A stretch of DNA of 11,229 nucleotides from Paraglomus occultum (Eukaryota > Glomeromycota > Glomeromycetes > Paraglomerales > Paraglomeraceae), in contig CAJVPJ010001235.1 in assembly GCA_910592205.1 (NCBI GenBank), forward strand, positions 1 through 11,229. Reading direction: 5' to 3'. A program made the position numbers and the translations under genes. Positions 1 to 7,801 of the stretch are shown here, one piece after another. Numbering within the stretch: position 1 is the first letter of the stretch; every line of letters begins with the position of its first letter. The notes beneath the pieces are model-generated. The model had not been told where the DNA came from. It searched no databases and saw only the letters and a program-made list of their open reading frames with translations.

Positions 1-1
1 A

Positions 2-583
2 TTTTTAGAACGAGAGTTAAGAAATTATTTTATTTTCAAGTCATCGCGGACCTTTCATACTGAAGGCAATATTCGACGTTCATTAAGCGATAAACATCAT
101 ATACCAAAAGCTTTAGACATTCGAGGTGATCAATTCCAAATATTAGCATTAGACGTTCAAAGCAATATGTGCCAAACATTATATGCCGACAGCATTTTTT
201 TTTTTTTGATGCTAAGAGTCTACAACTCAAGGCTTATTCTGCCGAGTAAGACATCAAAAGCATTGTACATCAGGTCGGATAGCGACCGTTTATATATCTT
301 TTGAGAACTAATTTCTAACGACCGCAGCTAATAAAATACATGAAATAAATTGAGTGTTTCAGACTTGGATTTCGACGAAATGATCATCACATCGTACTTA
401 TCTCAATACTTCGACGATCACCTGATCAAATCGTTCCCATGCAACGTATTGCCCGCTCTTATATCTAAAAAACGCTGGTTTACAGGTACAACATATATAT
501 CTAATTATTTTGAGCAATTTACTTTGCGTGCTATGAGCGTTGACACTAAAACTATAGTAATAGAGAAACCATCCATTATATAG
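2..583 (+). CDS. Hypothetical protein, 5'-truncated, probable two-exon frame (possibly decayed)
   Basis: Not recognised. Reading from base 2 the frame stays open for 100 codons to a TGA at 302-304. A plausible intron at 246-362 removes that stop: donor gtaaga, branch-like ctaac near 315, acceptor tttcag. The split codon fits (phase 1 to 2 nt), and the second exon runs in the same frame to TAG at 581-583. Codon content of exon 2 looks protein-like (for example PALISKKRWFTG). No ATG start lies in the window, so the gene would begin to the left. A 13-T run at 194-206 sits inside exon 1 and could be a frameshift point. The same frame stays open from 584 to a TAA at 719-721, so this may be a decaying longer gene. 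The minus strand over 36-230 is also open because the DNA is repetitive with a period divisible by three, so the strand choice is inference. Confidence 0.38.
70..200. repeat. Degenerate 36-bp tandem repeats
   Basis: The motif ttagac followed by [ag]ttc recurs at 113 and 149, exactly 36 bp apart. A related ttcgacgttc lies near 72 and a weaker form near 180. Each unit would encode 12 residues (ALDIRGDQFQIL then ALDVQSNMCQTL on the plus strand). The period is a multiple of three, which keeps both strands open. Confidence 0.4.
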
Positions 584-853
584 AACAATGAATTTCAAAT
601 TATATCATTACTAACAGATATCGTCGCGATAGAAATAGAGTATACAATTTCGAATTTTCCCGAGGAACGGGAAATAAGATTTTTCTACGATGAGATAATA
701 TTTTGCATAATTGCAAAATAAACTGTAAGCGCGAGATCAACACATTCTTATCAAATGCCATACATTTGCAAATAAAGGAGTTCTCGTGGAATACATTTGC
801 GTGAACGAACAAGCATACAACGGCGCAATGCTGTCATTTTATTTCAGTCACAA
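584..853. other. No recognisable gene
   Basis: The reading frame of the upstream hypothetical gene continues open over 584-718 and meets TAA at 719-721, then a further in-frame stop near 773. This could be 3' untranslated sequence or the remains of a longer gene. Nothing in it is recognised. Confidence 0.4.
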
Positions 854-1094
854 AAAGTCGGAAAAGAAAGAGTTGTCTCATTGTACCGATTACTGTATGT
901 CTTCATTCTGTAATGTTATTTCCATAATTGTCCTATAATTCTATATAGAATATTTGTTAAAAGTCGGAAAAAAGGCTTATCTTACAGTACCGATTATGTA
1001 GCTATACGCAGATTGTATTTTACCTGAACATCACTCGTATACGCAATCTTTATCTTCATTCGGTAACGTTATTCCTATATAGAATATTTGTTAA
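854..1094. repeat. Imperfect tandem duplication, two units
   Basis: Unit 1 (854-959) and unit 2 (960-1094) both begin aaaagtcggaaaa, contain gtaccgatta and cttcattc.gtaa.gttatt, and end tatatagaatatttgttaa. Unit 2 carries extra sequence in its middle, and unit 1 has an insertion before the shared end. It lies in AT-rich DNA with no assigned function. Confidence 0.6.
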
Positions 1095-1859
1095 CTTGAC
1101 AGTCTTCTTGTCGATGATAATGCAAAGCTTTTTGCTATGATCCAGTTATTATAATACGATGACAGAACGAAAGTTAAAACACAATCCAGTAGCCGACTTT
1201 GAACTTAACTTTCCTCGTTGTTATTATAATTGACATCTTGTATCCCAAAAGCCATCAAAGTGTCTAAATAGTAAAAAGTGACTTAAAACATATTACTCAT
1301 TAACCGTAAGCACTTGCAATGTGAACGAAAAGAGCAAAAGTTGCTTTGTAGAGGATGAACATTTGTTGTTTAACGAGTTATTATCGACTGTAAGCCAACG
1401 GCGTGTATATACGTAGTTACCCGCTTGTAGTTAGCATCGTTTAGAGTTTGAGTTTCGAATGCGATTTCAGTTTGCATGAAAATTTTTCAAGTGACGTCAA
1501 GTGTAAGCCTGCTTTAATGGCTCAATTCTGGTCATAAAATTAGGATTGGTGCGGCTGGCGTTACTCCAAATTAAATCCTTGTATGTGAAGAACCAATAAA
1601 AGTTTTCGAACAAATATGGACCAATGGAATTGCAGAATCGTCGGAGAAATTTGCTATGTGAATTCGATGATGTGTGTACAATCAATCATTACATGACAGT
1701 GGTATTAAACGTTACACATTACTATTTTAAAATGCAATCTAGTATTAAAACTAAATATTAAGTGACGTGAAATTGTATGTCTATGAAAAAAACCTAACAA
1801 AAACATTCACAAGTAGGTCTAAAGAAATTCTAAAAAACATATCTTCAATTTAAATCCGT
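1095..1859. other. Intergenic stretch without an assigned gene
   Basis: No long coding frame is convincing. Short protein-like pieces occur, such as a stretch near 1318-1390 followed by a donor-like gtaagcc, but no gene can be assembled from them. A perfect CRE-like palindrome TGACGTCA lies at 1492-1499. The stretch is the 3' flank of the minus-strand mucin-like gene. No canonical AATAAA was found close behind its stop on that strand. Confidence 0.4.
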
Positions 1860-3425
1860 TTAGCCAGAACATTTGTTATTACTGCCACACTGTTGACTGC
1901 AGCATTGTGCATTGGATGTACAAGCTTTACCATTTTCAATACACGTGCTGCAACTGAGTGTTGTTGTAGTAGTTACAGTGCTCGTACTCGTAACGGTGCC
2001 GCCATTAACAGTGCTCGTAATGGTTGTTGTGCCGCCATTGACAGTGCTTGTAACGGTTGTTGTGCCACCATTAACAGTGCTTGTAACGGTTGTTGTGCCA
2101 CCATTAACAGTGCTTGTAACGGTTGTTGTGCCACCATTAACAGTGCTCGTAACGGTTGTTGTGCCACCATTTTGAGTAACGGTGCTTGTTTGAGTAACAG
2201 TGCTTGTTTGAGTAACGGTGCTTGTTTGAGTAATGGTGCCCGTTTGTGTGCTCGTAACGGTGCTTGTTTGCGTAATGGTGTCTGTTTCTTTCTCAGTGCT
2301 CGTAACAGTGCTTGTTTGAGTAATGGTGCCCGTTTCTGTGCTCGTAACGGTGCTTGTTTGCGTAATGGTGTCTGTTTCTCTCTCAGTGCTCGTAACGGTT
2401 GATGTCCCGCCATTTTGAGTAACAGTGCTTGTAACGGTGCTTGTTTGAGTAATGGTGCCCGTTTCTGTGCTCGTAACGGTGCTTGTTTGCGTAATAGTAT
2501 CTGTTTCTTTCTCAGTACTCGTAACGGTTGATGTCCCGCCATTTTGAGTAATGGTGCTTGTTTGAGTAATGGTGTCTGTTTCTGTGCTCGTACTTGTTTG
2601 CGTAATGGTGTCTGTTTCTGTTTCAGTGCTCGTTACGGTTTGAACACCTGTAGTAACGGTGCTGGTACAGTCACTAACAGTGTCTGATTCTGTAATGGTG
2701 TCTGTCTCTGTTTCAGTGCTCGTAACGGTTTGAACACCTGTAGTAACGGTGCTGGTACAGTCACTAACAGTGTCTGATTCTGTAATGGTGTCTGTCTCTG
2801 TTTCAGTGCTCGTAACGGTTTGAACACCTGTAGTAACGGTGCTGGTACAGTCACTAACAGTGTCTGATTCTGTGCTAGTTTGCGTAATGGTGTCTGTTTT
2901 TGTTTCAGTGCTCGTAACGGTTGATGTGCCGCCATTTTGAGTAACGGTGCTTGTTTGCGTAATGGTGTCTGTTTCTGTGTTAGTTCGCGTAATCGTGTCT
3001 GTTTGAGTTTGAGTTTGAGTAACGGTGTCCGTTTGAGTATTAATAATGGTTTCGGCACAGTCAGTGACGGTTTTTGTTGAACCAGCTTCAGTAACAGTGT
3101 CCGTTTGAGTCTGAGTTTGAGTCTGAGTTCGAGTCTGAGTAACGGTGTCTGTCTCTGTTTGAGTTTCGGCACAGTCAGAGACGGTTTTTGTTGCACCAGC
3201 TTCACTAATGGTCTTGGTCTTGGTCGTGGTCGTGGTCTTCATTTTGGTCTTGGTTTGGGTCTCGTGCTCGGTCTTGGTCCTGGTCCTAGTTACGGTGGGA
3301 GTATGTTGGCATTGATGTCTGGTAATCGTTACGACATAACTACACTTATTGTTTGCTTCAACAACGTTCAATGCTAAAAAACAAAGGAAACCGGCACAAA
3401 GTAATAGTGTACGGAAATACATCAT
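1860..3425 (-). CDS. Secreted Thr-rich repeat protein with C-terminal knottin-like cysteine domain
   Basis: This is an intronless 521-residue frame. Two adjacent ATGs begin it; either gives a hydrophobic signal peptide of about 24 residues (LLLCAGFLCFLALNVVEA), so it should be secreted to the wall or outside the cell. Residues ~38-418 are Thr/Ser/Gln/Glu-rich repeats built on T[DE]TxTQTxTxT, a mucin- or adhesin-like stalk probably O-glycosylated. Three near-identical 30-residue units contain VSDCTSTV. Residues 419-484 are six 11-residue units starting NGG. The tail has cysteines at 492, 495, 502, 508, 509, 513 and 519. The last six follow C-x6-C-x5-CC-x3-C-x5-C, the cystine-knot pattern. No C-terminal hydrophobic GPI signal is visible, so release or wall association through the cysteine domain is inferred. 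A TATA box lies 86 bp upstream. Specific function is unknown: adhesin, wall protein or carbohydrate-binding protein are all possible. Confidence 0.85.
   Translation of the reverse strand: MMYFRTLLLCAGFLCFLALNVVEANNKCSYVVTITRHQCQHTPTVTRTRTKTEHETQTKTKMKTTTTTKTKTISEAGATKTVSDCAETQTETDTVTQTRTQTQTQTQTDTVTEAGSTKTVTDCAETIINTQTDTVTQTQTQTDTITRTNTETDTITQTSTVTQNGGTSTVTSTETKTDTITQTSTESDTVSDCTSTVTTGVQTVTSTETETDTITESDTVSDCTSTVTTGVQTVTSTETETDTITESDTVSDCTSTVTTGVQTVTSTETETDTITQTSTSTETDTITQTSTITQNGGTSTVTSTEKETDTITQTSTVTSTETGTITQTSTVTSTVTQNGGTSTVTSTERETDTITQTSTVTSTETGTITQTSTVTSTEKETDTITQTSTVTSTQTGTITQTSTVTQTSTVTQTSTVTQNGGTTTVTSTVNGGTTTVTSTVNGGTTTVTSTVNGGTTTVTSTVNGGTTTITSTVNGGTVTSTSTVTTTTTLSCSTCIENGKACTSNAQCCSQQCGSNNKCSG
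1974..2171 (-). repeat. 33-bp coding minisatellite, six units
   Basis: Six tandem 33-bp units encode an 11-residue repeat (NGGTTTVTSTV; the last two are NGGTTTITSTV and NGGTVTSTSTV) at residues 419-484 of the secreted protein. The inner units are almost identical at the DNA level, which suggests recent slippage or unequal exchange. The period keeps the frame intact. Confidence 0.85.
2611..2880 (-). repeat. 90-bp coding repeat, three near-identical units
   Basis: Units start at 2611, 2701 and 2791. Each includes ttgaacacctgtagtaacgg and a gctggtacagtcactaacag segment. Units differ by only a few bases, mainly at the outer edges. Each encodes 30 residues with one cysteine (VSDCTSTV), so copy-number change alters both stalk length and cysteine count. 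Confidence 0.9.
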
Positions 3426-3755
3426 GCAATCTATTTATGGAACTAAGGATACTAACGAATATTAAGGAATATTGTTAATGTGGAAAAAAAATTTGGGCGA
3501 GAAGTCTTCTCTATTTATATAAAAAATTTTAAAATGCGGTATTGTAAACATATTTTACAAACAAACCTCACTACGCTACAATTGAGAATGTATTGGTCGT
3601 CTTGTTAATTACTCGCAGAAAATAATAAATAATGGAATTTTTGACTTTGTTTATTTCCGTCCTGATTGGCCGACTAAATATACTGGATTGTGTTCAACGG
3701 CAAGAACGAATCGAAATTTTGTACAGACATTTGCGTAGTAAACACAAACACGCCA
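3426..3755. other. Promoter-side flank of the mucin-like gene, then AT-rich spacer
   Basis: The first ~100 bp hold the TATA box and 5' untranslated region of the minus-strand secreted-protein gene. The rest is AT-rich up to the left outer arm of the foldback. A short plus-strand ATG frame (3632-3835) runs into the foldback arm and has no other support. Confidence 0.5.
3511..3519 (-). promoter_or_regulatory. TATA box of the secreted repeat protein gene
   Basis: Read on the minus strand this is TATAAATAG, about 86 bp before the ATG at 3425. An A-rich stretch and a pyrimidine-poor leader follow, a normal spacing for a fungal core promoter with a short 5' untranslated region. Confidence 0.6.
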
Positions 3756-5006
3756 TTTTTAATAGTAGTTACACAAACTTAATTATTGGCTTTAATGTTA
3801 ACATAAGATTACACGATCGGTCAATCGCGTACTGATGAGCTTTAATCGAAAACAAAGCACGGAATAACTATTATAATAATATCCCCCTGTTAATATTAAG
3901 TTCTAACATTTTACGGTTACAATATAATTTGTTAAAACGTTATACAAGATTAAAGTTAAGGTTTTTGTAATTTTTAACGTAAAATTTTTTTCAAGATAAT
4001 TGCAGTTTAGCTTTATGACACTGATTTTCCAATGGATAAATGCATCAGTAAACATACTGTGAAAGTTCTGCGTGGAATATGTGCATATAGAAATGGACAA
4101 ACGACAATTTTACTATAAAAATTGCGTGTTTATAGCTTGGCAGATTTCTTCCATTTGGGTAAATAGAATAAATTTGTTGCACTTTGCAGTACCGATCCCT
4201 ATAGTAAAATTGTCGTTTGTTTTATAGCTATCTTTTCCTATATGCACGCATTCCACACAATGTGTTCCTTGATGTATTATCCATCGGAAAATAATTGTCA
4301 AAGTTAAATTACAACTATCTCGGTTATCAAAATAGGCTCTTTCATTCGCAGTTGAAAAGAATTTTATGTCAAGGACTACAAACCTTAACTTTATTTTGGT
4401 ATAACGTTTTAGCAAATTATATTCTAACCGCAAAACATTAGAACTTTTAATATTACACTCACCTATCAAAATTATTTCCGGATTGGTAAAATTACTATTA
4501 AAACATATAAAATCGATACTTTCAAAGTCTTTTTTCACCCACTTTTGTAGACAATTGCCAATCAAATTTGCGTCATTCGAAAGTCATTTGATTGTAGTTT
4601 ATGTAAACATGCATAATTTTTTTATTCATATTTTAGTTACAATTCCAGCGTAATGTGTTTTACCCCATCGAACAAATAAATAATAGTTATATGATCCACA
4701 ATAGTGAACCGATCAATGGGGTGAAACCCATTACGCTGGAATTTCGTAACTAGGATATGAATAAAATATTATACATGTTTTCATAAACTACAATCAAATG
4801 ACTTTCGAATGACGCAGCAGTTGTCTACAAAAAGTGGGTGAAAAAAGACTTTGAAAGTATCGAATTTTATATGTTTTAATAGTAAATTTTACCAATCCGG
4901 AAATAATTCTGATAGGTGAGTGTATTACAATTGCTGTTATCTTATTAATGATTCATGTTAACATTAAAGCCAATAATTAGATTTGCGTAACTACCATAAA
5001 AAAAAT
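3756..5006. repeat. Compound foldback element of nested inverted copies
   Basis: Three inverted pairs are visible. The outer pair is 3756-3804 with 4955-5006, sharing aattattggctttaatgtta. The second pair is 3890-4117 with 4200-4455, sharing acaaacgacaattttactat. The third pair is 4454-4668 with 4716-4924, sharing attacgctggaa and accaatccggaaataatt. The middle copy takes part in both inner pairs. The order is therefore outer end, u2 forward, loop, u2 reversed, u1 reversed, spacer, u1 forward, outer end inverted. Arms differ by substitutions and small indels, so this is old DNA, not an assembly duplicate. It may be a foldback transposon or a repeatedly rearranged terminal-repeat element. No target-site duplication was identified. 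Confidence 0.75.
4113..4565 (-). pseudogene. Open frame on the intact foldback copy, possible decayed gene fragment
   Basis: The middle copy of the foldback carries a 150-codon open frame on the minus strand, unusually long for AT-rich DNA (it includes WVKKDFESIDFICFN). It begins at TTG, with no ATG in a suitable place. The inverted partner at 4716-4924 has two single-base insertions that break the same frame (cgaatttt for cgatttt, gtaaatttt for gtaatttt). The other partner at 3890-4117 is also degraded. Either the element once encoded a protein and only this copy stays open, or the frame is chance. No family is recognised. A plus-strand exon was considered and not supported. Confidence 0.25.
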
Positions 5007-5464
5007 TATTCTAGGTGTATAAATGTTTATGCAAAGCAAAAATTTATAATTATATACACAGCGATCAGTTTATCTAAATAATTGTTAATTATTGTGATCA
5101 CCCTCCTGCCCTAATAGGAAACCCAAGTGTTCGGTTAAATTTGTCATCGTTGCACAGTATCAGTATTATTTGCAGATCATGTAACATTCTTAAGTGCACA
5201 TCCCTCGCACTATATTACCGTATTAGTGTTAACATTCAAAAAGTATTAAATCGTACGATTACAGATCATCCTGCCAAGTCACACAATCCGACAGCCGATA
5301 AGTAAACAACCAATAATATTCTTAGGTTTATATGATATATATATATCCATCGTTCTCGCATATTAATGGTAGCGAGCAACTGTATGTTGCATAAATTACC
5401 TTAATCGCATACCTTGTATTTCTAGCAAAATTAATTTGATGTCATCGTACTGTTTGGATATGTC
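5007..5464. other. AT-rich intergenic DNA, no gene seen
   Basis: No convincing coding frame, RNA gene or repeat family is seen. There is a short TA-rich run near 5331-5347. Confidence 0.5.
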
Positions 5465-5593
5465 GTATGTAAATCCCGTCACCATGTAAATCCCGGATTT
5501 GCGTATGTAAATCATGGACCCCGCATTTACATATTAATATGTAAATGCCGTCAAGGACCCTAAAACCGCATTTACACGTATAAATCCCGTCGA
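5465..5593. promoter_or_regulatory. Cluster of ATGTAAAT-type motifs around a 26-bp palindrome
   Basis: Copies of [TA]TGTAAATcccg occur at 5465-5480 (tatgtaaatcccgtc), 5483-5496 and 5501-5517. A perfect palindrome at 5523-5548 (gcatttacatatt followed by its exact reverse complement) brings two opposed copies together. An inverted copy follows at 5566-5578 and a variant, gtataaatcccgtc, at about 5579-5592. Sites in both orientations over ~130 bp could bind a dimeric protein or form hairpins. No adjacent promoter or gene explains them. Confidence 0.45.
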
Positions 5594-6348
5594 ATCCCCA
5601 AAATCAAATTCGCTGTTTGCTATTATTATCTTGATCTATTTTCAATAAACATTAAGTCTTCTTAAACGTTAAATCTGCATGGGTTGAACTAAGGCTACGT
5701 TCAGGCACTTATTCTTTGACTTCCATTTGCCAGAAGTATAAAACTGATTTTCCCCCGGAAAGACAGTAGTGATCATAGGAAGGATCGTCGATCGATTTAT
5801 GTATATTATCGCTTACATATAGTCTGCATAATCTAGGCTAAGTTATCGAAGAAAGATTATAATAGGATGGCTAAATAACAATTCGATAAAAGTATTGGTA
5901 ACAATCAATAAGTTTACGCATAGTATTGACTATTATTATTATAGACATTAATCGCAGATTGGTATGTCTGATCATAAAACATTCGAAAAACTATGCATAC
6001 AGAAATACAGAAAGATTGCTCCCGAGTACAAAGAAGTTTTCTGAGCCGCCAAAGTAAAATTACAAACCGTATTTTTTGGTCTATAATATAAACATTCAAC
6101 AAAACCACACATAGAATTGTTTGATTGGCTCAAAATGTTGATAGACATCGTAATAATATGACGATAGTAAACAGTACGCTACTTATATTATCTTCCCATT
6201 TCTAGTTTTACTTAACCATAACCAAATCTCCATTACTACAAAGACAGTCGAAAATATGGTAGTCACAAAGTAGTGACTGTTAGTTCACACGATCAGACCT
6301 CCAAAGTTAGTGAATGACGCAATCAAGGCAAAGTGCATTTGATACAGT
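5594..6348. other. Intergenic DNA, no gene seen
   Basis: Open frames here are short and lack ATG starts and codon structure. A small hairpin (agtcac/gtgact) lies near 6263-6280. If an LTR element once ended at 6349, this stretch would be its flank or degraded interior; no reverse transcriptase or primer-binding motif was recognised. Confidence 0.4.
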
Positions 6349-7130
6349 TGTGAGGATCAAGAGCCTAAGATGACGTATTCCTCTCTGAATTTGCTGCGGA
6401 ACGATAGGTGTCACCAACAACGGTACACAGATGATTAGAATGTAAGACAAGTGCCGAACGGTGATACGGGCAGCAAATATTTGCTGCTAATGCAGTAAAG
6501 TAGTACCGGCAGCGATGGTAGATTAGTAATTAGAAATTAGAACGATGCTAAAAATAGATCAATTAGTAGACGATAAAGTATATAAGCAGCTTAGAAGTCG
6601 TTTAGCATCGGTGTGTTCAAGTTAGTGTGTTCATCAGTGTTCTCAGTGTTCTTAGTGTTCCATGTTCTCGATGTTCAAGATCTAACATTTATTCCTTTAT
6701 TTCTTATTAATAAACGAGTATCCATTTACTCTGAAATGATAAATTCTTTTCCTAGAATTTTCCGTTATATTCGTAAAGCATTAATCCGTATAACGGCAAG
6801 ATCGGTTGTAATACTTGTCTCGCAATCGATCGAGTGGCATTAGGATAGTTAATTATTATTTCTCAACGCGTTAATTTCTTATTAAGACCCCGACCTACAG
6901 ACTACCACCGGTAGAGAGTAGTTGTGTTTCTCGAGAATAATTAATTATCTAGGATTAGTGTGTGCAATCCGTATAAGAATACGTCAGCACCGAAAAGCCT
7001 AAATTAAAAGGTCACTAACTGTTTGTTACGATTTAGCTATCGCTGAGGTGAGCCACACTCCTACGACGGCGCAGCTAGATCCCAAACCGAGACAGTAGTT
7101 ATCCGCTCTCCCATGACTATTGCCTCGACA
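6349..7130 (+). mobile_element. Candidate solo LTR of a retrotransposon
   Basis: The segment starts TGTGAGG and ends CCTCGACA, so it has TG...CA ends with imperfect inverted tips. Inside are a TATA box (TATATAAG, 6579-6586), short gtgttc-type repeats at the expected transcript start (6610-6662) and AATAAA at 6709-6714. This is the U3-R-U5 order of an LTR. Its right end coincides with the point where recognisable ATPase-gene homology stops (7131), which supports an insertion boundary there. Against it, the 5 bp on each side (acagt and cttgt) do not match, and no primer-binding site or purine tract was found. Old decay or a wrong left boundary is possible. Confidence 0.4.
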
Positions 7131-7367
7131 CTTGTAATTATTCCATACATGTATCTAATGAATGCCCATTTTGGCTCATCAGAATGGTAACCACAAACTA
7201 TCAAATCATCACATTTAATATATCAGGATCCTCCTTTTTGTCTTTTATATATACTCTGCCTTATCTCTGAGAACAAGGTTTGCCAGTAAATTGGTCTTGC
7301 CTATACTAATACTAATACCACTCTTTCCACTAGCTAGCATAGAGAAAGGCCATGTCATTGCTGGATG
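7131..7367 (-). pseudogene. P-loop ATPase gene fragment, truncated and frameshifted
   Basis: Read on the minus strand, the fragment gives WPFSMLASGKSG, then a Walker A-like GKTNLLANLVL (GKT at 7293-7301), then DKAEYI. After one missing base near 7246-7250 and a TGA at 7223-7225 it continues as DDLIVCGYH and EPKWAFIRYMYGI. The order matches a multicopy fungal family of P-loop ATPases that I recall, related in style to packaging or HerA-like ATPases; that assignment is from memory of the family, not a search. The TGA sits where an Arg codon (CGA) is expected, consistent with a C-to-T change. A repeated agtatt in front of GKT adds a residue to the loop. Walker B and the rest are absent: homology stops at 7131, where the candidate LTR ends. 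It is non-functional. Confidence 0.55.
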
Positions 7368-7801
7368 TCAACATTTCGAGATGATTTGTGCTTTGTGGCC
7401 TCATCCATATCCATAATAATAAGGAATAGTTTCATAGCAATAGGTGGTAATTTTGAATTCTTCTGCATAATGAATTGCTATCTTTGTTTTTTATCAAAGT
7501 GTGTTACATAATGTACCATTTGTCAAGCGGTTTTCTTTGCGAGGCGGCTGCGCTCCCTCGCCGTAACAATAGGGCCCTGTAGTGTCAATGCTTATATAAT
7601 AGAGGTCTTCGAAAAATTAGACTTTTCATATTAATATGTTTTATTGGTGATAAACATTGTCCAACTATACTACAACTGTGACGATTTGAGTCACGTGTGT
7701 GAATTTAGAGATATTGCACGTGCAGAATATAGTAATAGAGTGTAAATTAATTTTAATGTTGGCGAGGGAATAATCTAGCTTTTAAATTTCTTTCTGAGAC
7801 A
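7368..7801. other. 5' flank of the spliced plus-strand gene
   Basis: Minus-strand ATPase homology fades above 7367. A GC-rich hairpin (gcgagg...ccctcgc) lies at 7539-7561, and its arm ccctcgcc recurs inverted as ggcgaggg at 7761-7768, shortly before the gene start. A possible TATA box (TATATAAT) lies at 7593-7600, about 200 bp before the ATG, far enough to need a long leader. Confidence 0.4.

Noticed and set aside
1497-1685. 62-codon frame on the minus strand
   Set aside because: It starts at TTG, with no ATG and no splice sites that join it to anything. It could be a relic, but the evidence is too thin to list.
1893-2542. Open frames of 87-189 codons on both strands inside the repeat gene (1893-2402 and 1912-2175 plus, 1973-2542 minus)
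   Set aside because: They are shadows of the Thr-repeat gene. Repeat periods of 33 and 90 bp are multiples of three, so every frame tends to stay open. The frame 1860-3425 has the ATG, signal peptide and cysteine tail.
2633-3377. Open frames at 2633-3205 (minus) and 3105-3377 (plus)
   Set aside because: They are also low-complexity shadows of the same gene, with Leu/Lys/Gln- or Ser/Gly-rich nonsense composition.
3632-3835. 67-codon ATG frame on the plus strand
   Set aside because: It runs into the left outer arm of the foldback and has no recognisable domain, promoter or codon support.
3890-4924. Assembly artefact as the cause of the inverted copies
   Set aside because: The arms differ by many substitutions and indels, so they are genuinely diverged copies rather than a duplicated contig piece.
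5465-5593. CRISPR-like array
   Set aside because: Motifs occur in both orientations with irregular spacing and no uniform repeat or spacer length, and the window is eukaryotic.
5585-5700. tRNA B-box-like cgaatcccc
   Set aside because: No A-box, cloverleaf or acceptor stem could be built around it.
5914-6108. 64-codon frame on the minus strand
   Set aside because: It starts at GTG, with no domain and a composition expected of AT-rich noncoding DNA.
6613-6843. 76-codon frame on the plus strand
   Set aside because: It starts at GTG and covers the putative R/U5 part of the LTR, including short gtgttc repeats and the AATAAA. It is not protein-like.
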